Below the pieces are notes generated by a model, which did no database searches, was not told the origin of the DNA, and saw nothing but the letters and a program-made list of their open reading frames with translations. From contig NC_019867.2 of the NCBI RefSeq assembly GCF_002234675.1, positions 4,048,001 through 4,112,000 on the forward strand: a DNA stretch of 64,000 bases, in the 5' to 3' direction. The stretch comes from Oryzias latipes. Taxonomy: Eukaryota; Chordata; Actinopteri; Beloniformes; Adrianichthyidae. Below are positions 31,053-44,378 of this stretch, one piece after another (position 1 is the first letter of the stretch; each line of letters opens with the position of its first letter). The translations under genes were made by a program, and so were the position numbers.

Positions 31053-32816
31053 CAATTGGAAAGCTGGTTATCAGAAAGAAGACTCCATCATCTTATTTGC
31101 TGCATGTTTTCCTTTGAATAAAATAAATAAATATACAAATATACAAAAGGTCAGTTTGTACCACAACCCAAAAGTGCCTTGAATTCACTCGGCACAAACT
31201 GATCACAATTTACACACATTTCACTGAAATCACATTTGGCCCCCATGACAATGTACAGAGCGTACTGAAAGTCAAAAAGTACATGTTGATATATAGAATA
31301 CATTTCACATATTGGAATGTCACCTATGCATAATACCATGTATTATCCCGCCCGTCTCTGTTGCTGTATGATTGTTTGTCTGCACATTCCTTGTACTTAC
31401 CCCCCCTTCTTCAATCTAAATTTAGCTTTGAGAAAAACATTTTTTTAATAATTTATACTGGTGTTTAACTCCAACTGGTTCAAAGGGCACATAGTAGTCA
31501 AAACTTAAGTATCCTGTAGGTCTATGACATAAATCCAACTTACATCTGGTTTAGGCTGTCATCTTAGAACATTTAAAAATGACTTGCTTTTTAAAAATTA
31601 CTTTAAGTTTTTGTTCATAAAAAACGTATTTAAAAAAATAACGTAAAATCAAGTAAGCCTCAGTTACCATGGAAACACCAACATCTCCCTGTAAACACAG
31701 AAGATTACTGAATAGTGGGTTTTCTGTCATTATAACTGTGAAAATAGGTTTGAGTTAAATAATATGAAAGAATTTAATGCTGCAATATTTCCAGCCACTA
31801 ATACAAATAGCCACTCATACAATCTACTCCAAAATAATGTTTATCTACAGCTTCTCTCCTCAGAGATTAATGGACAAACACCTTCACATGTTTTCTGTTG
31901 CTCAAAGAGCTGCTTCCTATATTCTCAAATGGAAATGCAATCATAAAATATTAGAACAAAGAGTAAAGGAGAGAACAACAGGAAATCAAATTTCCTGTTG
32001 TTCTAAAAGCAAAACATGAAAACTTAAAATTAAAGATTTTAAAGGATTATTATTAGGAATTATGTTTTAAAGAAAACTGTTGTACTTTTTGTAAAAAAAA
32101 GGTATTACAAAATTGAGAGTTTGTTTGTTGAAAATGTATTTATGACTAAAAGCCTCTTCAAAGATTTATTTCTGACTTTCATCTAAATTTCCAGTCCCTT
32201 TTATACTAGATCAAACTATTTAAAAAAAAACTGTTGATACTTTATCAGATTAAGCTTTCAATGATTTACAGATGTTGGTAAATTTACATATTAAAAAACA
32301 AATATTTTAAAATCAAACCACTTAAGAAGACATAAAATATAACTTTTTTTCTGAGTCACAAGAATTCATGAAACACAAATCCCCCAAAAACTCTTTAAAT
32401 GTGTAGAAGTGATTATAAACAAGATAAAAAGCTGGAATTTTTCTTCACATTAGTTAGTGTACATATTTGTTAGTGTGACAGTTGTCTTCATGTTCATTTT
32501 ATTTAAAAATGTGTTGTTTGATACACAGTTTTTGAAGAGGTGAAAAACAATGTAAACAATTAGACTGCATGAACTGCTGTTTAAATAAAGATTTAACACT
32601 TTGAAACATGACGAAGAGAAAAAAACTTGACTCCACCTTTGGTGAGAATGAAGAAATGACATCTGAGGAAACGGAAAGTTAAATGACTTTGCTGAACTGA
32701 ACTCAGACGCCACTGAAGGTCTTTAAATCTCTGCTGGAAAAAAAAAAGATTTGTGGAATATTTTCATCCTGAACTTCAAGACAGAAGCTGGTGAGTCTGA
32801 AAGACTTTGGTTAGAA
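31053..32816. other. Spacer upstream of second TRIM-alpha
   Basis: Almost identical to 14588-16349. It begins inside the spacer just right of the gap and holds the hairpin at 31972-32004. No separate gene. Confidence 0.55.
31972..32004. repeat. Perfect 15-bp inverted repeat (hairpin)
   Basis: Same arms and CAA spacer as 15505-15537. Confidence 0.85.
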
Positions 32817-34235
32817 ATGGCTGAGAGAGCTGCTCTTCTTGAATCCTACCTGAAGTGTCACGTTTGTTCAGAGACTTTCAATGATCCTGTAACTCTGAGC
32901 TGCAACCACAACTTCTGTTCGAGCTGCCTGCAGAAGTTCTGGGAACAAACTCAGAACAAAAACTGTCCCATCTGTAAAAGTAAATCTTCTAAAGATCATC
33001 CTGCTGTGAACCTTTGCCTGAAGGAACTTGCTGACTCGTTTGCTGGAAGACAGAAATCTGAATCATCAGAGACAAAAACAGGAGAGCAGAAGTTCATGGA
33101 GGTCTGCAGGAAACATCCAGGAGAATCCAAACTCTTCTGTAAAGACGAGCAGAGAGCTTTTTGTCCTTTCTGTGAGTTTTTTCAGCACCAGAGTCACAAA
33201 GTGGTTCCTGTAGAAGAAGCAGTCAGAGAGCTGAAGGAGGAGCTGAAATCTGACTTAAAGTCTCTGCAGGACAAGAAGATCAAATACAAAACAATGGAGA
33301 AAACATACAATCAGATGATTCAACACTCCAAGAAGCAGCTGCTGTCCACAGAGACACAGATCAGAGCAGAGTTCAACAAGCTCCAGCAGTTCCTGAAGGA
33401 GGAAGAGGAGTCCAGACTGGCAGCTCTGAGGGAGGAAGAGGAGCAGAAGAGGAAGACTGTGATGGGAGAGATGAAGAGGATCCAGGAGCAGATGTCCTCT
33501 CTGTCAGAAAGTATCAGTGCTGTTGAAGCAGAGCTGCAGAAAGACAAGGAGGCGTTCCTCAGCAGTTGGAAAGACACTCAGAGCAGAGCCAGAGCCCAGA
33601 GCTCGCTGTCAGACCCACAGCTGCTCTCAGGAGCTCTGATAGATGTGGCCAAACATGTGGGCAACCTGTCCTTCATAGTCTGGGAGAAGATGAAGGAGAA
33701 GGTCCACTTCAGCCCGGTCCTCCTGGACCCAAACACTGGAAGCAGATATCTTTATCTCTCTGATGATCTGACCAGTGTGAGATTTGGAGAAACTTCTCAG
33801 CAGCTTCCTAACAATCCAGAGAGAAACATGTATTTTGTTTCTGTTTTTGGCTCTGAGGGATTCAGATCAGGGAAACACAGCTGGGAGGTGGAGGTGGGAG
33901 ATCATCCTCACTGGAACATTGGTGTGACTAAAGAGTCTGTTAACAGGAAGGGAGAGAGTTCTATTTCACCAAAAGATGGAATCTGGTGTTTAGATCTTGA
34001 GAATGGAGAATACACAAACGGTGATGGTCAGACTGTCACTGTGACTAAGAGTCTCCAGAAGATCAGAGTCCAGCTGGACTATGACAGGGGGGAGGTGTCC
34101 TTCTACAACCCTGAAGACATGACTCACATCTACACTTACAAAGACACTTTCACTGAGAAACTTTACCCGTATTTCAATGTTGGAGAATCTGGAGAAGCAA
34201 AAACCTCTAAACTCCAAATCTGTCCGACTGATTGA
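32817..34235 (+). CDS. TRIM RING/B-box/PRY-SPRY protein, alpha type, copy 2
   Basis: Encodes a 472-aa protein identical over its whole length to the gene at 16350-17768: C3HC4 RING (C14-C53), B-box (C97-H127), coiled coil and PRY-SPRY. The flanks are also almost identical for kilobases on both sides. I think this is probably the same gene assembled twice across the gap, so counting it as a second locus is unsafe. If real, it is a very recent duplicate. The alternative upstream ATG at 32751 would add 22 aa. Confidence 0.85.
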   Translation: MAERAALLESYLKCHVCSETFNDPVTLSCNHNFCSSCLQKFWEQTQNKNCPICKSKSSKDHPAVNLCLKELADSFAGRQKSESSETKTGEQKFMEVCRKHPGESKLFCKDEQRAFCPFCEFFQHQSHKVVPVEEAVRELKEELKSDLKSLQDKKIKYKTMEKTYNQMIQHSKKQLLSTETQIRAEFNKLQQFLKEEEESRLAALREEEEQKRKTVMGEMKRIQEQMSSLSESISAVEAELQKDKEAFLSSWKDTQSRARAQSSLSDPQLLSGALIDVAKHVGNLSFIVWEKMKEKVHFSPVLLDPNTGSRYLYLSDDLTSVRFGETSQQLPNNPERNMYFVSVFGSEGFRSGKHSWEVEVGDHPHWNIGVTKESVNRKGESSISPKDGIWCLDLENGEYTNGDGQTVTVTKSLQKIRVQLDYDRGEVSFYNPEDMTHIYTYKDTFTEKLYPYFNVGESGEAKTSKLQICPTD

Positions 34236-35041
34236 GATGATTTAACTCTTTTGTCATTAAAAAATAAAAATTGATCAAACCAATGATCTGATGTTCTTTT
34301 AGCAGAAAATTTGTATTTTTGTGTATAAAACCATTAACCCTAAAATATTATTTTAAAACTCTGATTTGTTCATTTAAAAAATTTGTTCAGATCTTGTGCG
34401 TTCCACTCCCAACATTAACGTGGATTGGATTGCAGGAAAGCTGAAATCGCAAATGTTGATTCCATTTCTGTTTTTCTTTGTTCTTTAGTGTCTCAAATAT
34501 TTTGTATCTGAATTTGATTTTCACTGCAGCATCTTTAAAATGTTCAATGACAAGTTTCTGATGTTTCTTTTCAGGTAAATGTGAAGCAGCTGTTAAATCT
34601 CCTTCATGAGTCAGAAATCAGGAGCATTTCAGACAAAAACTGTTCAGTTAATGTTTTTCTCAGGTTCAGGAAGAAGAAACGGATCAGAAGAAGGTTTTTC
34701 ATGTTGGAAGATGGTTTCAAATAGATTCAAGTGTCTGTGATTTATTTGATTTCTGTCAGAATTTAAAAGGCTCAAAGTAAAAAAAATGTTTTTTATTGTC
34801 TTCACATCAAAGCATAATACTACATTGATTTAAACTTTTAAAAAGTTTTAATGGTAGATATTCTTTAAGCAGCTTTACTCTTTAGGTCTTTTTGTAATTG
34901 AATTGTTGAATTTTTGAATTAACCCACCTCCATGATCAAAATATGAAATGAATTAAATGAGGAGAGCAATAATATGATGAACACACATTTGACCTGAATT
35001 CATTTTTTTTAAATAAATACAATCAGAAAATTGTTATTTTA
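34236..35041. other. TRIM 3' flank
   Basis: Equal to 17769-18574; polyadenylation signal AATAAA about 28 bp after the stop. No gene. Confidence 0.5.
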
Positions 35042-36930
35042 CAGTTTTTCTCCATTGGTTTGGCTCATTTCTTGAAACAGAAATACATTCTCAAAACAAC
35101 ATGGACAAACCTCCAAACCACTCTGCAATTGTTCACAACAGAATGGCATTTCTCATTAGTTTCATCAAATTGCAAATGTCTTAGTACAAGTCTCAATGTC
35201 TCAGTACATCTTTAAAATGATGAAGTACAAGTAGCCTTCATTTAGCACAGATTCCATGAATAGATCTTGTTGATCTAAACTGATTGTTGATTCTCAGTCT
35301 AATGGTTGTTTGCTCCAAAATGAGTCAGCATCATTTCATTGTGTAAGTCATCACATGCACAATAGTCTGTTCAGTTGTCTAAATCAATCAAGAACATAAT
35401 ACCATGAATACGATATATGAATCACTTGGAACATTTGATACATTTATTACAGCAATTGACAGTCAGGTGAAACTAGAACTTGACTAACGAAGGAGGATGT
35501 CCCAGGCCAGCGAGGGGGCAATATAATTATGTGTGCTGCCATATCTGAGAATGGTGTGGCCACTCACATCACCAGGCTTGGCCCATACAATACACAGAAA
35601 ATCCTCATCTTCTTTGACCGCCTTCATTTTGATTTGATCCCTGGAACTGAGAGAGGTCTCTTAGGGCCTCACCTACCACTATATGTTATTGTATGGGAAT
35701 ATGTGAATTTCCACCATGGCCCGCCCATCAGGGCCTGGTTCACTACTCATCCAAGGATGTTCATAGTGTTCCTACCACCTTACTCTCCTTTTCTCAATCC
35801 TATTCAGAAGTTTTTCTCCGCTTGAAGGTGGAGAGTGTATGAACATCGAGCTCAAGATCAGAGGTCCCTGCTCTTTGCAATAGATGCTGTGTGGGATAAT
35901 TTTACAGAAGATCAGTGTAGGGGATGGTTGCCATATGCACACCGTTGTTTCCCTCGTTGCATCACAAGGGAAAAAATACGCTGTGATGTGGACAAGAATC
36001 TGTGGCCAGACAGACAGCAGCGTGTGGACGGCCAGCAGGGTGAGGACAATGGCCAGGACAGGGAGGGTGATGGGAGGGTGAGGACAGCGACCAGTAAAGA
36101 ACTGTTGGTTGTGAAATTTTTTACAGCACTGTAGGCTGCATATCATTTTCATTGTTTTTTGTTTGTGTTTAAATTAAGAAGTATATTATGCTGTATACAT
36201 TTACCATTTACTCTGATGTATGAAAGTTACTTTATGTGTGTGAATGATAATGGTTACAATTTCCTTGGCAGTATGAATGCAATGTGTACTGTTTCTGTAA
36301 ACCTAAGAGGCTACTCTTACCCTAAAATCCTTTTTATTTTTTTCAGTTTTGTACAAAATTGTATTCTGTTAGCTATACAAAACCAGTACAGTTACCATTG
36401 TCAATAAAGGACTGAGCTACAACTGAAAGGTGGACATGAGGGATATTTCAATGGTCCTCTGCTAAAGTGACAAAACATCTAATCATTTTGACTTGAGGTG
36501 CTTACACAATGCCAAAGGGACAAAGTATTTTGGGGGCACTGACTGTTTAAATGAGAAGAAAATTTAGTTTTGACACATGAGTGAATTGTTCTGGGAGAGA
36601 AATGGCTTTTGCAGGTGAACCGTGGTGTTGTGCCGAACCATCCACATTATTTTGGCAAAAGCACCAAGAGTGCTGAGAATGTCCGGTCTGATCAAGAAAT
36701 GAGCCAAAGCAATTGAGAAGGATCTTTGCCATTTTGGTGGCACTCACTCTTAACATGGGAAAGGAATTTAGTTTTGAAGCACGAGTGAACAGTTTTGAAA
36801 GATATATTAGATTTTGCAAGTGAGTTTTTGTGTTGTGCTAAACTGTAATACTGTTTTGCCAAATGACCTTAGAGTTTTGAGAATGTAATTTCTGTTTCAA
36901 GAAATGAGCCAAACCAAAGGAGAAAAACTG
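35042..36930 (+). mobile_element. IS630/Tc1-type transposon, defective
   Basis: Same 1.9-kb element as 18575-20463, with CAGTTTTTCTCC ... GGAGAAAAACTG ends and TA flanks. It lies in the probable assembly-duplicated block. Confidence 0.83.
35499..36134 (+). pseudogene. DDE transposase C-terminal remnant
   Basis: Same protein blocks and same in-frame TGA as 19032-19667, including VWEYV and NPIQK at the expected catalytic positions. Confidence 0.8.
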
Positions 36931-37643
36931 TAAGCGGGATGCTCACGATCTTTGAACTTGTGCAGAAGATGGATACCAACTTGGAGCGTATTTCTGCCCG
37001 AATTGAGGCAAGACTGGTCTAAATTGCCCACTTTTTGGATCAAATCTGCCTCGAATAGCTGTACCAGCCAAGGACACAGCCGGCAGAGCAAACAACCTGT
37101 TGGCGCCGAGAAAAATTTAATCTAATCAGACCCCCCCTCTGTGCTGAGGACTTCTGTCCTTGGCTCCAAGAAAACAAGATATTCGCTTCCAGAGTGTGAA
37201 GACCGCTGTTGTGTTGAAGGTTGATGCTGCGACCTCGGTGCCGCCCCCCCACTGTGAACACTGCCTGAGAGGCGCCGATCCGTGGCTGCCCTCGGAGTGT
37301 ATCACTGAGCCCCCCCCTAACTACCTCCCTCGTGTACTGTGTGTCGTGTGAATATGTGCTTCTGTGTTTGGACGGTGTACTTTTTTTCTTGTATCTACAC
37401 ATTGTAACAACAGTGTTGAGATACGACCTTTTTTCTATCACCAATGACCCAGACCCTCCCCATTGGTGACCCATCTACACCCATCCTAGTAAGGCAGCAC
37501 ATTTATTGCTGCAGCCTCAGCCAACTCTGAACTGTATATGTGTATCTGTTGTATGTCTGATCTTGTTCAGGTTGTACTGGAACTAATTTCGTATGTCGGT
37601 GTAAAGCTGTGCATATGACAGTAAATGAATTCTGATTCTGATT
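36931..37643 (+). repeat. Retroposon R
   Basis: Same copy type as 20464-21176, differing in poly-C length near 37310. Confidence 0.6.
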
Positions 37644-37985
37644 ATTTACAGCACTGTAGGCTGCACATCATTGTCATAGTTTTTTGTTTGTGTTTAAATT
37701 ATAAAGTATATTATGCTGTAAACATTTTCTTTTTATTCTGATGTATGAAAGTTACTTTATGTGTGTGAATGATAATGGTTAGAATTTCCTCGGCAGTATG
37801 AGTGCAATGTTTGCTGTTACTGTAAACCTAAGAGGCTTCCATTACCCTAAAATCCTTTTTCTTTTTTTCAGTTTTTTACAAAATTGTATTCTGTTAGCTA
37901 TACAAAAACAGTACAGTGACCATTGTCAATAAAGGACTGAGCTACAACTGAAAGATGGACATGAGGGATATTTCAATGGTCCTCT
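37644..37985 (+). mobile_element. Second copy of IS630/Tc1 3' region
   Basis: Equal to 21177-21519. Confidence 0.62.
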
Positions 37986-38711
37986 TACCATTGAAAGTGC
38001 CAAAATCAAAAACATAGTGTCAAAGCCAGACCTGGAGATACTTATTCATGCATTTGTCTCCAGTAGGTTAGACTACTGTAACGGCCTGCTCACCGGCCTC
38101 TCCAAACGAGCTGTAAAACAGCTTCAGTACATCCAGAATGCTGCTGCTCGAGTCCTGACCAGAACCAGGAAGTATGATCACATTAGTCCTGTGCTCAGGT
38201 CTCTGCACTGGCTCCCTGTACCTCAAAGAATAGACTTCAAAGCAGCTGTGCTTGTGTACAAGTCTCTCCATGGCCGAGCACCAAAGTACATCTCTGACAT
38301 GTTAGTGCCATATGAACCATCTCGTACTCTGAGGACCTCAGGGACCGGCCTCCTGTTGATTCCCAGAGTCAGAACTAAACAAGGGGAATCAGCGTTTCAA
38401 TATTCTGCAGCTAAAATCTGGAACAGCCTCCCTGAAGTCGTAAGACAGGCCTCTTCTGTGTTCATGTTCAAATCTAGACTTAAAACATTTCTGTTTAGCC
38501 GTGTATATGACTGAAAAGTCCTATCTGCACTTTTCTTTCCTTTCCTTCCTTTATTTTTAAATCAATTTTCAACATTTTTCTTTTCTTTTAAAGTAAATTT
38601 TACGTTGATTATTTCTATGATGTATTGTGATTTTAATGCATTTTTCTGTTTTGTGAAGCACCTTGAATTACTTTGTGTATGAATTGTGCTATACAAATAA
38701 ACTTGCCTTGC
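37986..38711 (+). mobile_element. L2-type LINE 3' fragment
   Basis: Same insertion as 21520-22245. The 165-aa C-terminal RT frame is at 38017-38514 and matches that copy. Confidence 0.85.
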
Positions 38712-39156
38712 CTCTGCTATAGTGACAAAACATCTAATCATTTTGACTTGCAGTGCTTACACAATGCCAAAGGGATGAAGGATTTTGGGGGCACTGACTG
38801 TTTAAATGAGAAGAAAATTTAGTTTTGACACATGAGTGAATTGTTCTGGGAGAGAAATGGCTTTTCAGGTGAACCATGGTGTTGTGCCGAACCATCCACA
38901 TTATTTTGGCAAAAGCACCAAGAGTGCTGAGAACGTCCGGTCTGATCAAGAAATGAGCCAAAGCAATTGAGAAGGATCTTTGCCATTTTGGTGGCACTCA
39001 CTCTTTACATGGGAAAGGAATTTAGTTTTGAAGCATGAGTGAACAGTTTTAAGAGATATATTAGATTTTGCAAGTGAGCTATTGTGTTGTGCTAAACTGT
39101 AAGACTGTTTTGCCAAATGACCTTAGAATTTTGAGAATGTAATTTCTGTTTCAAGA
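38712..39156 (+). mobile_element. IS630/Tc1 3' arm, terminal repeat deleted
   Basis: Equal to 22246-22690, with the same deletion junction TTTCAAGAA-GACAGCAGCC. Confidence 0.65.
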
Positions 39157-40616
39157 AGACAGCAGCCATGGAGCATTTTCTAGTTTTCTAAATAAATTTC
39201 AACATAAAACCTTTTTCATGGTTAACAGCCATGAAAAAGAAAATAAACAGAAATGAATCAATTCTGTTTGTATGTTAGAAAATGTAATATCAATTTTTTT
39301 TAAATGCCCCAATGTTGTTCAATTTCAAGTTCCATTATTTGTCACACACCTAGGTGTGCGAAATTTGTTTCGCGCATTTGACCCATCCCCTGGGGGAGTG
39401 GGGAGCTGCAGATGAGCCGCGCTTGGGAGGCAGCAGCGTTAAGGGTCTTGCCCAGCAGTTCTACATGATCTTTTCTTGATTTGAAAAAACTTTATCAAAA
39501 TCTGGATGAGATTCTTGTGTTTGCATTACTGGGACAGTACAACATGTAAATAAAAAAAGACAATGTTTAGTCACTCTTCTTTTTTTGTTAAATAAATTCT
39601 CATTTTATTTTCCTTTAGCCAGAGGGCCACAATGGAAGGCCAGCTCCTCAGGTCACACAAATGTAAAATTTAGACTTTTTGATCATCTATCTGTCAAAAT
39701 CTGCACCAAAACACCCAAACAGTGAGTAAAACAGTAAATGTTCTACATCTAAGAGCTAAAAACCACTTCAGTTGGTGTGTTGAAGGTTTGTTGGTGACGT
39801 TTGGCTTCTTTTCTTTCAGTATGATCCATTTCAAGTTTTGGCTGTCAAGACAGACTTTCATTGACTCTAATAACTTCTGATGCACAGAACAGCTTGTGAT
39901 TGACTCAGTCCACATTATTACACTTCCACCACTGTGTTTTACTGATAGAAATTCAAACATTAACAGGCCAGCACAAGCTTCTTGTTAAGAATCTAATACT
40001 GAAAGCTGTTAAAACCTTCCTGCATCTGGATGTGATATATTTTGCCAGCATAATTTTACAATGTTTAATCATCTGCCACTTTTCAGCTTGTGTTGTTCCA
40101 GTGTTCAACCTTCTGTGTTTGTCTTAGCATCATTCTTTGGTATGCAAACGCTTCACCCTAAAGAGGAATTATCAGTAAAATATGTGAGAAACTAAGAAAG
40201 AGTTCAGCTTATTATATAAAATCCCATAAAAAATTAACATTAACTTTACCTGGATTAAATAATTTTTAATGAATACAATCAGGAACTTTAAATGAGAAAT
40301 CTCTATCCTCTTGAATGCAGTACATTGAGCTACCACTAGAGGGCATCAGACAGCAATCCTTTGACTGCAGTTATGGATCTTTTTCGATTTTTTCAAAATA
40401 ACCGTCATCATTAGATTTTTTGGATGTTTAAGAGAGCCGAAAATAATTTATTCTTTTTTTAAGCAATTTTGGGAAAACAAGGCAGAAAAAAATGGTATAA
40501 CTTCCCACATTGCAGATGATAATTTTATCACCAATCTAAAAGAAATTTCACTAAACATTTGTAAATATTACCAACATTTATGTTCTTTAAATAAAGTTTT
40601 TCTTTAATGTTATAAA
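39157..40616. other. Intergenic spacer with decayed Tc1 fragment
   Basis: Equal to 22691-24149. It includes the minus-strand Tc1 remnant (SVKHSGGSVIMW) at about 39670-39972. No host gene seen. Confidence 0.45.
39670..39972 (-). pseudogene. Decayed Tc1-type transposase fragment
   Basis: Minus-strand SVKHSGGSVIMW and downstream degenerate blocks; same remnant as at 23200-23505 without the extra G bases. Confidence 0.5.
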
Positions 40617-41085
40617 AGCCTTCATCCCTCAAATTCATTTAGATTTCAGAAGAGAAATTGATAAAGACATGAATATTTTAGAACTTGATCATGTTATCCA
40701 TAGACTAAAGGGAAATCTCCTGGTCAGGCTGGTCTGACTTCAAACTTCTGCAGGTTTTTCTGGAAAGCTCTTAGAGAGTTCCTATTTGAAGCTTTAAAGA
40801 AATGTTTGCTGAATAAAACACTTTTGAAAACAATGAAAAAGAATGATAATATTAATACCAAAACCAAACAAAGACAAATATCTTATTAACAACTTAAGTC
40901 CAATAACTTTATTAAATGTTGATTATAAATGATTCACTCACGTTTTAGCTAACAGACTGAAAAAGTGGTTCAACAGTCAGTTGTAATAAGTGAAACTCAA
41001 TCTGGTTTCCTTCCAGTTAATCCACAATAACATTTGTTTAGTCCGAGATTTATTAGATTATGGAAGATTAATTGAAGACAATTTT
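40617..41085 (+). pseudogene. Decayed L1-like RT fragment, right end deleted
   Basis: Same as 24150-24617, with the same deletion junction after GAAGACAA. Confidence 0.6.
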
Positions 41086-41206
41086 TAAAAAAATTTCAAA
41101 TTTTTAGCCTTCACCGTATTCATTAAATCTGATTTAAAGTTACAATGTGAAGCTTCTCAGCGCGTTTGATGCATTTTGATCTTGAGGGATGTGGACTGAT
41201 CGGCAG

Positions 41207-42758
41207 AAGTGGTATTCGGGGGATGAGCTGGATGTCAGGGCCATCATGGACACCTGGACGCTGCAGGAGGGCTTCCCGCTGGTCACCGTGGAGGTCAAAG
41301 GGCGGGAGGTCAGGGTGAGTCAGGAGCGGTTCCTTAGGACGGACAACCCCTCCCTCACTGAAGGGTAATAAACCCATACGTCACTCCTCAATACATCCCT
41401 TTTCCTTTTTTTATTTCCTAAAGCCATAACAACAGCAGCTATAAAAGTAGAAACATTCTGGCCCACATAGCTAATATTTTCCCTGCATGTGACCGTTTTT
41501 TCTTTGAATGATTAAAAATGAAAAATCAAAAATTGTCAGGGAAATCCTCACAGCATGAGTGAAAAAGGCCATCTGTCAATCATTTCTGCTGGAGCTAAAA
41601 TGAAGGAGAGCAGACGTGAGGAAGCTCAAGTGCAGATCTGTAACCTCGGCAGGAGCTCTGAACTGGAAAATTGAACAAGATTGGAAGAGACGTTCAGAAA
41701 AACATCAGAAAATGGACTGAAACACTGTGAGGCTGTAAACGATCAGATTTCTTTTCAATTTCATGTAAATTTGTCCACATTCCAAAGTACCGCAGTAGGA
41801 TTTCTCAACCATTGTTTTGGCGGTGTCACATAGTGCATCTGTTCACCTGCAGGATGTTTTTTCCTGGTTTGTTTGTGTGAATCAAAATTGGAGTTATGCA
41901 AAATCAGAAAAGGAGCAAAAACTTTTTTTTTTTATTCGTGTGAATAAATCCTCATATTTCAACAGTATTTTCATATCCTGTCGTTAAAATTATTAGCCAG
42001 TGTATATCATAGTACCTCATGGTATTTCCTCACATAAGTGTATAAAAGCATGCAGTGTTTGCATGAAACCACAATAGCAAAATAGCTTTCATGAGTAGAA
42101 TAAAAAGAGAGAAAGTTGTTTATGGTTTGCCTGATTTTCTGGTAGCAGGACACCTCGGTTAGAATCCCGCCTGGACCCTTTCTGTGTGGAGTTTGCATCT
42201 TCTTCTAGTGCACGTATCTCTGATTAGTGCCTCTAAATTAGAAAACTAGAATGGGCTCCAGCAATCAGTCCTAGCCAGGATGGAACAGGATAATCAACGG
42301 ATGGGCTAAACCTAAAAACCAACTCAGTGCTGCTGTTTTCTCCAAAGAGGAGGTCAAGTTTGGAGTTAAATTCAATGCATTAACATTCTTCTGTGTTTAA
42401 CTGCAGGTTTGACCTGGGATCCAGCACTATATCCCACTTGGTAGCCGGAGTAACCAACCAGTACTCCACCAGAGAGATGCTTCACGAGGTCAGAGATCAT
42501 TTCAGGCCACTTTTGCTAGAGGACCTGGCAGATCTAATACTTTTGTGTTGGTGTGTTTTTTGTTTATTGCTGTGCTCTTGCGTTCAGATACGAAGCTTCT
42601 TCGACTCCCTGACAGAGGAGGCGGGTTCTCAGATGAGGTGCATCCAGCAGAGCTACGAGACCATCGAGGACAACATCCGCTGGATGGACAGGAACCTTCC
42701 TCTGCTGCAGGCCTGGCTGAACAAACATGGCAGCAGAAACCACCATCAGGAGTTATGA
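41207..42758 (+). pseudogene. erap1: ERAP1-like remnant, three exons, copy C
   Basis: Exons 41207-41364, 42407-42488 and 42588-42758. It carries the same deletions as copy B but the penultimate exon has the normal 82 bp, so its frame into the last exon is intact. The first exon holds the new GGTGAGT found in B. Lacking the N-terminal, catalytic and most C-terminal exons, it cannot make an aminopeptidase. It is probably the same locus as copy B, read with fewer errors on the far side of the gap. Confidence 0.85.
42115..42305 (+). repeat. Old tRNA-type SINE fragment
   Basis: Same SINE as 12024-12213, in the intron before the penultimate exon. Confidence 0.6.
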
Positions 42759-43827
42759 GGGGGGGTTAAGGGGTCACAGAAGCCAAAACAGAAGCAGGTC
42801 GATGATAGAATTTCTATATTTTTACTTGATGAAAAAGGTTTTACCTGATGTATTTTTTTTGAACGGGAACTAAAGTATGAAAATTAATTTATGCCAATGG
42901 AAAGGTTTAGGGGTTTTGACAAATTTAAAAAGGAATTATTGCATAATTTAAATACATTTTAAGTGCATACGATTGTAGCTTAATTGGATTAAAGATTTTA
43001 ATTTTTTGTGATGTATTTTAGGCACAAATTTGGGACCTGGACACTTTTTCTAAGATTGATCCTGATGTGTTTCTGTGGGTTTGTGTTAACGGTAGGTTTT
43101 GCTGTGGGGGGTTATGTTCAACAGCACTGACGTCTGAATTTCTGTGATTTTTGTTTTTATTGCACTATTTTTTTAATGCTACAAAAATTGTAAATAAAAA
43201 AAAGACTTTATTCAAAGCAGATAATTGATATTTCTGAAATATTCAGTATCAGATCATGTTTGTGATCAGTTTATCAAAGATAAAGTTTCAAACTTGATTG
43301 AAAATATTATAATTACGTTTTAGTTAGATTTTAAATGAGATACTACCTTAAGTTGAAGTAAAAATAGTTTATAATTGCAGAAAATGATGTAAAAATGTAT
43401 TATTTATAGTCATAAAGCTTTATCAAAATGTCCTAAGTTCCCTCATGAGTTAAAAAAAGACATCAAAGATAAACATTTTCTTTAAATTATAAAAATAAAA
43501 CATTGTTTTATATTGGATTAAGGAAAAACATAAAACTATGACAGGTTTTTTTTAGGATTTATTTTTCTGTGTGTTTTCAGTTTTTAGTTTTCTAATTTTG
43601 GGTTTTTTGTTACCTGTAGGCCATAATCAACAAACCTAAAAGTAATAAAGACTTGATTGATTCAAAACTGTGTGTATTATTTTTTATTAAATCAACGTTT
43701 CTCTTTTTAAATTCACTAAATGAAATTGTTTTTAAATGTATTTGCTCCATCTTATCTGAAAGTGTGAATAACATTTTTATATATTTGCAGATCATATATA
43801 TTGTAGAAAATGTATGTTTTAATATCT
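42759..43827. other. Downstream spacer of remnant C
   Basis: Equal to 26294-27362; no gene seen. Confidence 0.45.
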
Positions 43828-43905
43828 TATTCTTTATTATGTTACAGCTTTATCCTTAGTGTGAAGTATTCTTTATTATGTTACAGCTTTATCCTTAGTG
43901 TGAAG
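43828..43905 (+). repeat. 39-bp perfect tandem duplication
   Basis: Same pair as 13685-13762. Confidence 0.88.
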
Positions 43906-44183
43906 TGAACTTATTTTGAACTATCCAGATTTATGGTCGTGTGACATTCCTTTTTGCTTTATGGTTGCAGCATCCTGTGAAGAAGCAGGATGTTCTTTGT
44001 GCAAACTTAGGTGTTTTTCATAGGTGCAATAAATATGCCATGGGCGATATCCGTACCATCTGGGTTGAAGATTCTTCCCCTGAAAGTGTGAAGATTCGTG
44101 TTCTCATGTGGAGGTTGGAGATGACCTTTGCTCTGGACACCGGTAAAAGGAACCTTGAGTTGTCCAGGAATGATTTACTCTGA

Positions 44184-44378
44184 CCAGATGGGGACTCTTT
44201 TGATCATCGGACCGTGTGCGCCGGTCAAACGGGCCCCCGGGAGGTGGAGCGGATCCGAAGCTGGCAATCGTCAGCTATTGGCCAGAGGAAGCAGGCGGGC
44301 TATCAGCTGACGAATCAGAGCGACCAGGGGCGGAGATCCAGCGACCATGATCTTTCCGGAAGACGGAGATTCAAACAC
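44184..44378 (+). promoter_or_regulatory. GC-rich block upstream of TRIM-beta
   Basis: Counterpart of 14041-14235 with inverted CCAAT, GC box and ETS-like site; beta-type variants as at 27721. Confidence 0.4.

Noticed and set aside
29784-31182. Long open frames of about 370-420 residues around 30-31 kb
   Set aside because: They are read through the 1000 N and carry no real codons over most of their length.
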